From a virus, in the IMG/VR virus record IMGVR_UViG_3300033141_003544, positions 41,578 through 105,577 of that record: 64,000 nt of DNA, one strand, 5' to 3'. Of the stretch, positions 1 to 7,842 are shown one piece after another (position 1 is the stretch's first letter; each line of letters starts with the position of its first letter). The position numbers and the translations under genes were made by a program. The notes under the pieces are model-generated. The model saw only the letters and a list, made by a program, of their open reading frames with translations. It had not been told where the DNA came from and did not search any database.

Positions 1-3000
1 TTCTCTTTCTGCTTCCTTTATTAATTTATTCCCGTCTTTTGTCAAAGGGTCAGCGTAAATATTAGGCAATCTTCTAATTCTACCCAATGGACTTACAACA
101 TATCCATTTTTATGAACAAAAGCTTTAACCATCTTTACCCATTTAGCTACACCTTTATAAGTGTTCCAAAAAGTATTTATACAGTGCTGAACTAATTCTT
201 CATCTACTTTCTCATCTTCTGGGTCCAGTTTTTCATTTATACTTTTAGTTAATTCAGTAGCGCCTCCCAAATAGGTTGTCCCAAAATTAGTTGAATTATG
301 TATTAATATACCGTTTGCTATAAAATGATGAAATTCATTATTAACCATTAAATCCCAAACTTCCTCTTCTTCTTTTATTTCTAATTTCTTTATTCTTTCT
401 ATTTTTGAACTCAGGTCAAAAATATTATTGACATTCCAGTCTCTAACTGATTGAAATTCTTTATTTATATTCATTATCTTCAGCATCTTATTAATTGAAC
501 TTAGAGAAATTATTAATCTCCATTTTGTTTCTTTAACTTTTCTTAAATTTGAAAATACCCCCACAGATAATAATAGTTGTTGTAAACCTTTACAAAGGTT
601 CTCTGAGCTAGAGCTGTAAACTATACTTATTGTCTTATTACTAGTTTTCCGTTTTGTTGTGTGAATTGAACCATCTCCTTTAAACAGAGATCTAATAAAC
701 TTTATTTTATTATTATAACTACTTCTCATAATTATTTTAGGGATATCTTTTTTATTTGATTTAAGTTTAAAATCTAAAATTTCGGCAATCCATGTAGTAA
801 ACTGTTTGCTAAAAATGGAAGCTTTTTTGTAAACATGAGTAGGATAACTTTTATTTTTTACTCTTCCTATTTTTACTTCACCAAATTTTTCCAATAAAAG
901 AACAATATCATCAAAATCTTTTGAAGAGTCGTCCACCCTTTGTCCTATAGTAATTCCATAAGGATTGGGTGTTATTTTTATTTGGCCTTCTGAAATAATC
1001 CAACCTAATAAACTAGATAGATCTCCAGTTAAATACTTGGGATAAGTTAATTTTTTATAACCGATGTCTTTTGGTTTTGGTAATTTTATTTTAGTAATAG
1101 ATGTGTCATACCCTTCAATAGGTACAAATAATCTATCTCCAATTTTAAGATCAGAAACTTTTTTTTCAATTATTTTATAATCCCTTTTTCTCGTAAACGG
1201 GGTTGTGGGGAGTTTATGATTCTCAGATAGTTTTAACTCTATACCGTTCTTCAAAACTATATTTATTATTTTTTTCTTTTCTTTTTGTTTTATTAAATAA
1301 ACTTCAGGATTATCCCATAAGCCTAAATGATCTCCTGGTTTTATCTCTTCTATAGGTATTAATCCTTTTTCTAAAATAGGGATTAATTGTCCTCTTGGTA
1401 AGCATTTTGCAATTTTGCGTTGTCTCACTGTAACCATTTCAGGTTTAATTCTAAAAACCTCACAAGCCATTTTTATATGAAGGTCTTCGTTATCTTTGTA
1501 AGCCTTTAACATAACTGGGTCTTGAGAATACCAAGCAATGATCCTCAATTCTATCTGAGAATAATCATGTTCTAAAAAATAATTTCCAGAGTCTGCAATA
1601 TATTGATGTCTTATTTCTTTTTCTCTGGGAATTGTATGGACAGGTACACCTCCTTCACGAACGGAAGGGGAGGCTAAACGGCCACTTACAGCCCCTGTCA
1701 GTTTCATATTGTAATGGATTCTCCCATCATCGTCTACAAAAGTTAATACAGGATTCAAATAAGTAGATATCATTTTTAATTTGTTTTTATACCTAACCGC
1801 ATCTGCACATATTGGATATTTTGTAGCTAATAAATTTAATGTCTCTTTATCAGTTTTATATTGATTTGTTTTGGTTTTCCCTTTATGTGGAATACCCATT
1901 TTATCGAACAAAGCCTCACCCAATTGTTTCCCAGAACCTATGTTAAATTCATAACCTACTTGTTTATAAATTTCTTGTGCTAACTCTTCTGCATCTTTTT
2001 CGTATTGTTTTATAACTTTTTTTGTTTGTTTTAGGTCTACACTTATGCCTTTTTGTTCTGCTTCTTTATAAATATTGTGCATGGGTAAATACAGGTCAAT
2101 ATATAAGTCCAACAGTTTTGGTTTTTTGTTTATCTCTTCCCATAGATCTCCAGCTAACCTAAAAGTTACATCTACATCACTACATCCATACTCTTTTAAT
2201 AATGCTATAGGAGCTTTATAAAGTTGACCTTCTTCATCCTCTTTTTCAGACAAATGTTGCTTTATCTTATGACTATAGCCCCTTTTATCCTCATACCTTC
2301 TATCGGCTTGATTTTTAATTGAGTGTAGTCTATTTTCATCCAACAGATAATCTAACATGACTACATCCATAGTCAAATTTTCTATTTTACAATCCCAGTG
2401 GTATTCCATAAACTTAGAATCAAATTTATAATTAGCACCTGCGACTTTTTTATTTGGATCAGATACTATTTCTCGTAAACTTCCTATAATATCTTCTTGA
2501 TGTTCCCCCCAAAATTTATACATAAAAAACTCTCCAATAATATAATCTTTCTTTTTCTTTATTACTCTTTCGATTTTCACATTATATTTCTCTAAATCTC
2601 TTTCTTTAAATAAATCTTCATCTATATCTTTATTTATAAGCAATGGAATATAAATACCTTGTTTTTCTTCCCATGAAAAACTAATACCTATAATTTGATC
2701 TGTTCTATAATTCAAACCAGTAGTTTCAATATCTATTGCTAATTTCTCTTTTTTCTTTAAAATTTGAAATATTTCATCAAATTCTTCAATGGTTTTAATC
2801 AATCTATAGTCATATACTGTCTCATTTGCAGCAATTGGAGTACCATCCATTATTCTTTTGACTTCTTTTAAATCAGATAGCCAAACAGTCTCTTCAGCTG
2901 GGTTTCTTAAAATATACGCAGGATGGTATGTAGGAAGTATTGGAATTTTATAACCTTCACGAGTATATATATGACCTCTGATATTAGTAATTTTAGTTTT

Positions 3001-3405
3001 TCCTATTAAAACTTTCGAAGCTACGTTTCCCAGAGGTATTATACATTTGAGGGAGTTAAGTGATATTAAATAATTTAAGATAGTATCAAAATTAGATTTG
3101 CAAGTTTTAATCTCTGTATTACCAGGAGTCGTATTACCAGGGAGTCTACAGCAACATACATTAAAAAATACACAATCCTGATCATCATCAATACCGATAG
3201 TCCTTAATTCTTTTCTTAGCCGTTGTCCCGACCTACCTTGAAAAACTTTACCTGTTCTCTCTTCTTCACCACCAGGAGCTTCTCCTATAAAGGCCAGTTT
3301 GGGTTTATCAAAATTTCCAGTAGCATTATAAGGATTATAGTGAGAGGGATCATACAAAGGACAAGATTTGCATTTGTCAAGAGGTAGTATTAGGTGGTTT
3401 TTCAC
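1..3405 (-). CDS. Uracil-DNA glycosylase / family A DNA polymerase fusion with intein (3' end beyond window)
   Basis: The frame is open to the left edge (1135 codons seen). The start is GTG at 3405, after an in-frame TAA and a GGAG site. Residues 1-180 look like a family 4 uracil-DNA glycosylase: CKSC near residue 12 (Fe-S type cysteines), GEAPGGEEER, and a YHPAYILRNP motif near residue 161. A DEDD 3'-5' exonuclease follows (DIETTGL at 225), then a Pol I-type polymerase with motif A DYSQIELR (Asp614). An intein interrupts the O-helix after RRKIAK-like residue 667, and the extein resumes with STNFGTTYLGG. GRIRRLPN and EAERE come last; the catalytic HDE motif lies outside the window. Likely the replicative polymerase, with uracil recognition on the same chain. 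Confidence 0.93.
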   Translation of the reverse strand, partial: MKNHLILPLDKCKSCPLYDPSHYNPYNATGNFDKPKLAFIGEAPGGEEERTGKVFQGRSGQRLRKELRTIGIDDDQDCVFFNVCCCRLPGNTTPGNTEIKTCKSNFDTILNYLISLNSLKCIIPLGNVASKVLIGKTKITNIRGHIYTREGYKIPILPTYHPAYILRNPAEETVWLSDLKEVKRIMDGTPIAANETVYDYRLIKTIEEFDEIFQILKKKEKLAIDIETTGLNYRTDQIIGISFSWEEKQGIYIPLLINKDIDEDLFKERDLEKYNVKIERVIKKKKDYIIGEFFMYKFWGEHQEDIIGSLREIVSDPNKKVAGANYKFDSKFMEYHWDCKIENLTMDVVMLDYLLDENRLHSIKNQADRRYEDKRGYSHKIKQHLSEKEDEEGQLYKAPIALLKEYGCSDVDVTFRLAGDLWEEINKKPKLLDLYIDLYLPMHNIYKEAEQKGISVDLKQTKKVIKQYEKDAEELAQEIYKQVGYEFNIGSGKQLGEALFDKMGIPHKGKTKTNQYKTDKETLNLLATKYPICADAVRYKNKLKMISTYLNPVLTFVDDDGRIHYNMKLTGAVSGRLASPSVREGGVPVHTIPREKEIRHQYIADSGNYFLEHDYSQIELRIIAWYSQDPVMLKAYKDNEDLHIKMACEVFRIKPEMVTVRQRKIAKCLPRGQLIPILEKGLIPIEEIKPGDHLGLWDNPEVYLIKQKEKKKIINIVLKNGIELKLSENHKLPTTPFTRKRDYKIIEKKVSDLKIGDRLFVPIEGYDTSITKIKLPKPKDIGYKKLTYPKYLTGDLSSLLGWIISEGQIKITPNPYGITIGQRVDDSSKDFDDIVLLLEKFGEVKIGRVKNKSYPTHVYKKASIFSKQFTTWIAEILDFKLKSNKKDIPKIIMRSSYNNKIKFIRSLFKGDGSIHTTKRKTSNKTISIVYSSSSENLCKGLQQLLLSVGVFSNLRKVKETKWRLIISLSSINKMLKIMNINKEFQSVRDWNVNNIFDLSSKIERIKKLEIKEEEEVWDLMVNNEFHHFIANGILIHNSTNFGTTYLGGATELTKSINEKLDPEDEKVDEELVQHCINTFWNTYKGVAKWVKMVKAFVHKNGYVVSPLGRIRRLPNIYADPLTKDGNKLIKEAERE
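295..1404 (-). other. LAGLIDADG intein inside the DNA polymerase
   Basis: 370 residues (668-1037 of the fusion). The first residue is Cys (CLPRGQLIPILEKG) and the last two are His-Asn, followed by Ser+1. Block B-like SENHKL and two dodecapeptide motifs (LLGWIISEGQ and FIRSLFKGDG) show a Hint splicing domain with an embedded homing endonuclease. It sits between the catalytic O-helix Lys and the following Ser-Thr-Asn-Phe-Gly, so the unspliced polymerase should be inactive. Confidence 0.93.
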
Positions 3406-3664
3406 TTTTTAGTTTCTCCGATACTATTTTATTTTTTGTTTTTAGTTGAAAATCGGTCTCTACAGATTGAGCAATTAAACTATCTATATATTTTGACAAA
3501 GATGTTACTCTCGATTTTAATAATCTCTTCAGTATCCTTAGTTTTATTCTATATTCTTTATTACCCACCAATGTGTTTATTTTGAGTTTTTGTAAAGACA
3601 ACATTGGAAGATAATTTCTTATTTCTTCAACCCAATCATCAAGTTCTCTATGTAATCTATTCAT
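3377..3664 (-). CDS. hypothetical protein (95 aa)
   Basis: Not recognised. A lysine-rich, mostly helical protein with no cysteines. It overlaps the start of the UDG-polymerase gene by 29 bp, so the two are probably translationally coupled. A role linked to the polymerase is only a guess from position. Confidence 0.6.
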   Translation of the reverse strand: MNRLHRELDDWVEEIRNYLPMLSLQKLKINTLVGNKEYRIKLRILKRLLKSRVTSLSKYIDSLIAQSVETDFQLKTKNKIVSEKLKSEKPPNTTS

Positions 3665-3704
3665 TTTTTGTATATAATCTATTTAATGGGTTTATGCTCT
3701 TACA

Positions 3705-4130
3705 TTATACTTTTTCTATTTTAATATCTTTTAATGTTTTTACAAATAAATCTCTATCCCTTGATATATAATCTAATTTATAATAAATTTTCTTTACATT
3801 GGCTGCTATAAGTATTTTATAACAATTGATACAAGGATTATGTGTAACATAACAAATTAATGTTTTATACCTTTTAGGTAAGTTTGCAACTGCTCCCGCT
3901 TCACTATGGATAGTCCTAATACAATGGTTTGCATTGTGTTCTTCACTAAGTAAACAACCTACATCTTCACAATGTGGACTGCCTGATGGAGCTGAATTAT
4001 AACCTACTGAAACGACTCGATTATCTTCAGTAGTTAAAACACACCCTACTTTTAGTTTCCCACACGTACCACGTTCTTTTACTATTTCAGCCATTTTCAT
4101 AAAATATTCTATTCTAGTTAAGCGGCCCAT
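3705..4130 (-). CDS. dCMP deaminase (complete copy)
   Basis: 141 aa from ATG 4130, which has GGAGGGG just upstream; a TTG 12 bases earlier is less likely. Zinc-dependent cytidine/deoxycytidylate deaminase fold: TIHSEAG supplies the His and catalytic Glu, NPCINC the two cysteines. A second cysteine-rich segment (HCEDVGCLL, HCIRT) resembles the structural zinc site of phage dCMP deaminases. It would make dUMP from dCMP for thymidylate synthesis. Its start overlaps the end of the upstream endonuclease gene, and it is a paralogue of the truncated copy beyond that gene. Confidence 0.88.
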   Translation of the reverse strand: MGRLTRIEYFMKMAEIVKERGTCGKLKVGCVLTTEDNRVVSVGYNSAPSGSPHCEDVGCLLSEEHNANHCIRTIHSEAGAVANLPKRYKTLICYVTHNPCINCYKILIAANVKKIYYKLDYISRDRDLFVKTLKDIKIEKV

Positions 4131-4923
4131 AGACCCCTCCAAAAATTTTTCTTTTCCTATCCAATGAAATTGTTGAACCCTTATATAAATACACCATAAA
4201 TTTCTCTACCTCGTTCATTGAATTAACCCTATAACTATATAAAGGGTTTTTTCTTCCTTTTATTGAACAATTAACCCATCCAAAACCTACTATTTCTTTA
4301 ATGAAATTCATAACTGATTCAGTTCCTGCAATAGATACTATCCCTCTTTTGTATTTATTAAGATGAATACAACCATCACCGTCGAAATACCCTCTTATCC
4401 AATGTCTAATCAAATCCATTGAAACATTTTTTGGGGGCTCTAATACCAAAGACTTTCTTTCTAAAATACCTTTATTGATTAAATCATAATACATTTTATT
4501 TGAGCTTAACAGATATCTGTATCGATAGAAGACTTTACCGTTTAATTTTCTTGATCTCTTACGAGGTTCAAAATTGGCTTCAATTGCTTTTCCAAATTTC
4601 TTCAAATGTTTTAAATCTTTTTCAGCTAAACTTAAATTTATTCTCTTCCTTTTATATCTTGGAGGTGGTGTATATAAACTCCCATCTGCTGCAATCATTC
4701 CCAACCAATAAGCTTTTTCTTCATTATCAATTGTTTCAAAATAATTTTCATTAAAGGATTTCCATTTACCTTTAGTAGGTAAATGAGATAAGTTATATTC
4801 TTTTATTCTTTTTGCAATAGCTTGTCGTTTCTTTAACCCAAATACCTTTGCTATTTCTTTTTGAGAATGTTTACCGTCTAATAGTTTTTTAAGTTCTTCT
4901 GAATTAACTTCTACTTTCTTCAT
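4114..4923 (-). CDS. free-standing LAGLIDADG homing endonuclease
   Basis: 269 aa. An N-terminal helix-turn-helix-like segment (residues 8-45, SQKEIAKVFGL) is followed by two LAGLIDADG motifs, YWLGMIAADG and WIRGYFDGDG, so it should act as a monomer. There are no intein splicing blocks. It starts by ATGA overlap with the truncated deaminase upstream and ends inside the start region of the intact deaminase. It closely resembles the endonuclease at 22655-23362 (shared EKDLKHL, RHWIRGYFDGDG and YRGST-type segments), so both belong to one mobile family in this genome. Confidence 0.88.
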   Translation of the reverse strand: MKKVEVNSEELKKLLDGKHSQKEIAKVFGLKKRQAIAKRIKEYNLSHLPTKGKWKSFNENYFETIDNEEKAYWLGMIAADGSLYTPPPRYKRKRINLSLAEKDLKHLKKFGKAIEANFEPRKRSRKLNGKVFYRYRYLLSSNKMYYDLINKGILERKSLVLEPPKNVSMDLIRHWIRGYFDGDGCIHLNKYKRGIVSIAGTESVMNFIKEIVGFGWVNCSIKGRKNPLYSYRVNSMNEVEKFMVYLYKGSTISLDRKRKIFGGVYGPLN

Positions 4924-5276
4924 TCATCTCTTTCCTCTGGAATCAAAGTCATGCTATGGGCTTGATCTTCACCGTTAACTTTTAATCCTTTAATTAATTT
5001 TAATTTTACTAATATTTTTTTGAATTTAGCTTTTTCAATACAGTGTACAGTTCTTATACAATGACCTTTATACAACAAACAACCTTTATCAAGACAGTGG
5101 TCTTGTCCTGGAGGGGCCCCGTTGTAACCAATTGCCGTTATTCTGTTATTTCTAGTTATCACACACCCTGCTTTTATATGACATGTTGACCTTTCTGCAG
5201 CTAAGTCTGCTATTTTTAGATAGTAAGTGATTCTATTCATTCTAGTTCTGTTGATAGCTGGTTTTGTCCTGTCCAC
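4920..5276 (-). pseudogene. truncated dCMP deaminase paralogue
   Basis: 118 aa from GTG 5276, with GAGG upstream. Residues up to CIRTVH align with the intact deaminase (shared GYN.AP, HC, GCLL and HCIRT). The protein departs from the family exactly after the zinc-ligand His: the expected A/S-E is replaced by CIEKAKF, then about 35 unrelated residues, with no PCxxC. It should not be catalytic. The break falls where a homing endonuclease gene begins. The residue after His is Cys, as in an intein N-terminus, but no Hint blocks are visible. Confidence 0.7.
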
Positions 5277-5333
5277 AAGATTCCTCAAAAATTTTTATAT
5301 TTTAATATAGAAATTTTATATTGAAATTCAACA

Positions 5334-6335
5334 TTAAGGATTGTCTTTTAATACATCATTCCAGTCTTTGTAAGGGTTTTGTGGAGAATGTATTTCAACT
5401 AATATTTTTTTGTCAAGGAATTTCTTTTTCAATTCTATAGATGCTCTTAAACCAGGATCATCATTGTCGAAAGCTACAACAACAGTTTCAAAATCTCTAA
5501 ATTTATCAACCCACTCTTTTTTAAAATGTTGTACTCCTGGAATACCTATTGCGTATTTCCCCATTAACTCCAACGAAATACAATCAATAACAGACTCAGT
5601 TATACATATTTCTTTAACATCAGGGTTGTTCATAATTTCACAATTATAAGGAAAAAGCAATGGACTTCTTATATTTCTATAAGGAGGTACTATATCTTTT
5701 TCAAGTGTTCTAGCTTGTATCCAATATACTTCATCATCTTTTATAAAAGGAAATAATAATTTGTGTTTTAAAAATACAAAATAACCATTATCATTAAACA
5801 AACCTACTTTTTTTAACTCTTCTAAACTCCAGGTACTCAATAAATAAATTGAAGCTCTATTGTAGTTTTTTATATCTGTAATTCTCTTATTCTTAATTAT
5901 TTCTAATGGTATACCTCTATTTAATAAATACTGTTTTGACTCCTCCGAAATCGGTCCACATTTTTTAATGAAATCTGTTAATATTTTTTGTGGTGGAGTA
6001 GGGATATAAGGGGTATTACGGTCTACATTTTTTGCCATATCAATCGGATTAAATTTCTTTCTTATTGTTCGTCTTCCAACGTTACCATTTTCAAACCATT
6101 TTACTGCTTCTTGAAAATTTTTCTCCAATACTATCATTACGAAGTCTATATTGGAACCGTGTAAACCACAACTAAAACATTTAAAGCAATTTTCGGGCCC
6201 ATTAATAGAGCAACTGGGATTGAAATCCAAATGATTTGGATTAATACAATGAATAAATCCATTTTCGTTTACTGGAATAGCTAAGGTGTCACAGATATCA
6301 TATAAACTAATTTTTTTAATTTCTTTTAAGTCCAT
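5334..6335 (-). CDS. DnaG-type DNA primase
   Basis: 333 aa. The N-terminal CHC2 zinc finger has Cys30, His35 and C53xxC56 (FKCFSCGLHG). A TOPRIM domain follows, with ITESVIDC (catalytic Glu) and VVAFDNDDPG (DxD type). No helicase domain is fused. It would make RNA primers at the fork with the DnaB helicase encoded 20 kb upstream in the same transcription direction. It is shorter than bacterial DnaG (about 600 aa), as is usual for phage primases lacking the helicase-binding domain. Confidence 0.9.
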   Translation of the reverse strand: MDLKEIKKISLYDICDTLAIPVNENGFIHCINPNHLDFNPSCSINGPENCFKCFSCGLHGSNIDFVMIVLEKNFQEAVKWFENGNVGRRTIRKKFNPIDMAKNVDRNTPYIPTPPQKILTDFIKKCGPISEESKQYLLNRGIPLEIIKNKRITDIKNYNRASIYLLSTWSLEELKKVGLFNDNGYFVFLKHKLLFPFIKDDEVYWIQARTLEKDIVPPYRNIRSPLLFPYNCEIMNNPDVKEICITESVIDCISLELMGKYAIGIPGVQHFKKEWVDKFRDFETVVVAFDNDDPGLRASIELKKKFLDKKILVEIHSPQNPYKDWNDVLKDNP

Positions 6336-6355
6336 TTTTGTGCTTTCTGTAACAG

Positions 6356-6517
6356 TTAAAATTTGATAAATTTAACCGGTACTTTTATCATATATTCCGT
6401 ATTTCCAATCCATATAGGAACAACTTGAACTTGTTCATTTCGTTTTAAAGGTTTTCCAGTTATTGGACTTTCATTTTTTATAGAACGTTCTACTATTAAT
6501 TTTTCAATTTTGTTCAT
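6356..6517 (-). CDS. hypothetical protein (53 aa)
   Basis: ATG with a textbook AGGAGG site six bases upstream, inside the end of the preceding gene (ATGA overlap). The product is short and basic, beginning MNKIEKLIVE and ending KVPVKFIKF, with a possible beta-rich C-terminus. Not recognised. Confidence 0.7.
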   Translation of the reverse strand: MNKIEKLIVERSIKNESPITGKPLKRNEQVQVVPIWIGNTEYMIKVPVKFIKF

Positions 6518-6681
6518 TTTTCCTCCTTTGATTTTTCAAATTCGCCTAAGGCATCATTGATTTCTTTTTCATATTCTTTTCTAATTAAAATATCCAACCT
6601 GTCTTTATGAATCTTTGTAGGTCGGTGTCTAATCCTACGTTTAGGTAATATACGGTTCAATTTGATTATCTCCTTTTTCAT
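6514..6681 (-). CDS. hypothetical basic protein (55 aa)
   Basis: Starts MKKEIIKLNRILPKRRIRHR and ends with an acidic helix. The ATG has a GAAAT-type upstream region and the gene ends by ATGA overlap with the next one, so the pair is coupled. The Arg/Lys-rich first half suggests nucleic-acid or acidic-partner binding. Not recognised. Confidence 0.65.
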   Translation of the reverse strand: MKKEIIKLNRILPKRRIRHRPTKIHKDRLDILIRKEYEKEINDALGEFEKSKEEK

Positions 6682-6709
6682 TTCTAACTTTTACTCTTTT
6701 TTGAACTTT

Positions 6710-7660
6710 TTATCTGATATTTGATAATTCTTTTATAGAATCTTCATGTCTTAAAATCTGTTTGCAGATGTCCTCTATTATCTGAGGAACAATACTTGAC
6801 CCCGCTTGATCATATTGTAAGGTTTTAGGCCCATAAAATATAAAATCATCAGGAAAGCCCTGACAACGAGCAACTTCTCTAACGGTTAAAACTCTTGACT
6901 CCCATGGGTGAACATATTGTGTCCTGTGACTTGTCATTGTAGGAGCGGGTTTATCAGGGTCCAATCTCCTATTATTTTGAGTCCCATAATAGGACTCGCC
7001 AATTTTTAGTTTTCTAAAACCCTCTGCCCTTTTTTGTGAATGTTTAGAAGGTATATGATTTGGTGTATTATCTAAATCTTTCAAAATATCTTTTAAATTT
7101 TTAAAATTTTTTATTTTTGGATTAGGAAACCAATATTTAAAATAACCTAAATCTCCTATTATAAAAAGTCTTTCCCTATTTTGTGGTACATTATAATATT
7201 TAGCATTTAAAAAATGTTTCTGAATATTATAACCTTTTAACTCTATAAATAATTTTTCATTAGTAGTATAGTTGATTAAGGATACACCATATTCGTTGAT
7301 CCATATACTATTAGCAACTGAAGTTAAATTCTCTAAAATAAAATATTTGGGTCTTCTTTTTTGTATTACTTTTAAAAACTTGTAAATTTCCCAATCTTCT
7401 ATTTTAAAATCTAATCTATTTTTCTTTCTAACGGCTAAATTACTAAAAGCTTTACAAGGAGGTTGGCCTATAATAATATCTACTTCACGATCATCAAACC
7501 AACTTATCTCCTTTGAAATACAAATATCATTAAAATTTTTAAAAATGGTTTCTGATATCGACCAATCTCTATTGTCCTCTAAATAAACGGGTTTCATTCC
7601 ACACCATTTTGCCCCTAATAATCCGGAACCGATACCACCATAAACACTACCTATTCTCAT
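6710..7660 (-). CDS. C5-cytosine DNA methyltransferase
   Basis: 316 aa with the ordered family motifs: I (GGIGSG), IV (GQPPCKAFS, catalytic Cys69), VI (ILENL), VIII (QNRERLFIIG), IX region (RVLTVREVARCQGFPDDF) and X (GSSIVPQI). No restriction partner lies beside it, so it is probably an orphan enzyme protecting phage DNA. It lies directly downstream of a dCMP-hydroxymethylase-like gene. Both act on cytosine C5, so how they share or divide sites is open. Confidence 0.93.
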   Translation of the reverse strand: MRIGSVYGGIGSGLLGAKWCGMKPVYLEDNRDWSISETIFKNFNDICISKEISWFDDREVDIIIGQPPCKAFSNLAVRKKNRLDFKIEDWEIYKFLKVIQKRRPKYFILENLTSVANSIWINEYGVSLINYTTNEKLFIELKGYNIQKHFLNAKYYNVPQNRERLFIIGDLGYFKYWFPNPKIKNFKNLKDILKDLDNTPNHIPSKHSQKRAEGFRKLKIGESYYGTQNNRRLDPDKPAPTMTSHRTQYVHPWESRVLTVREVARCQGFPDDFIFYGPKTLQYDQAGSSIVPQIIEDICKQILRHEDSIKELSNIR

Positions 7661-7842
7661 ATTTTCCTTTCTATTATACTAAAATCTATATCTTCAAAAT
7701 CTCCCATAATATTATTAACTATTTCAATTTCTTTATAGGGTATATCTGAATCTTTTACCATTTTCGACCATAATTCTTCTAGAGCAGTTTCTAATTCATT
7801 TCTGGCGTTTATAACTTTTCTGTAAGAAATGGGAGTTATCAT
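7657..7842 (-). CDS. hypothetical protein (61 aa)
   Basis: Acidic helical protein starting MITPISYRKV. It sits in a coupled run: its ATG follows the upstream TAG directly and its end overlaps the methyltransferase start. Not recognised. Confidence 0.65.
   Translation of the reverse strand: MITPISYRKVINARNELETALEELWSKMVKDSDIPYKEIEIVNNIMGDFEDIDFSIIERKI

Noticed and set aside
4920-5050. Split-intein N-half in the truncated deaminase (Cys after His)
   Set aside because: The 40 residues after Cys have no Hint blocks A or B, and no intein C-half exists downstream; the next deaminase is complete on its own.
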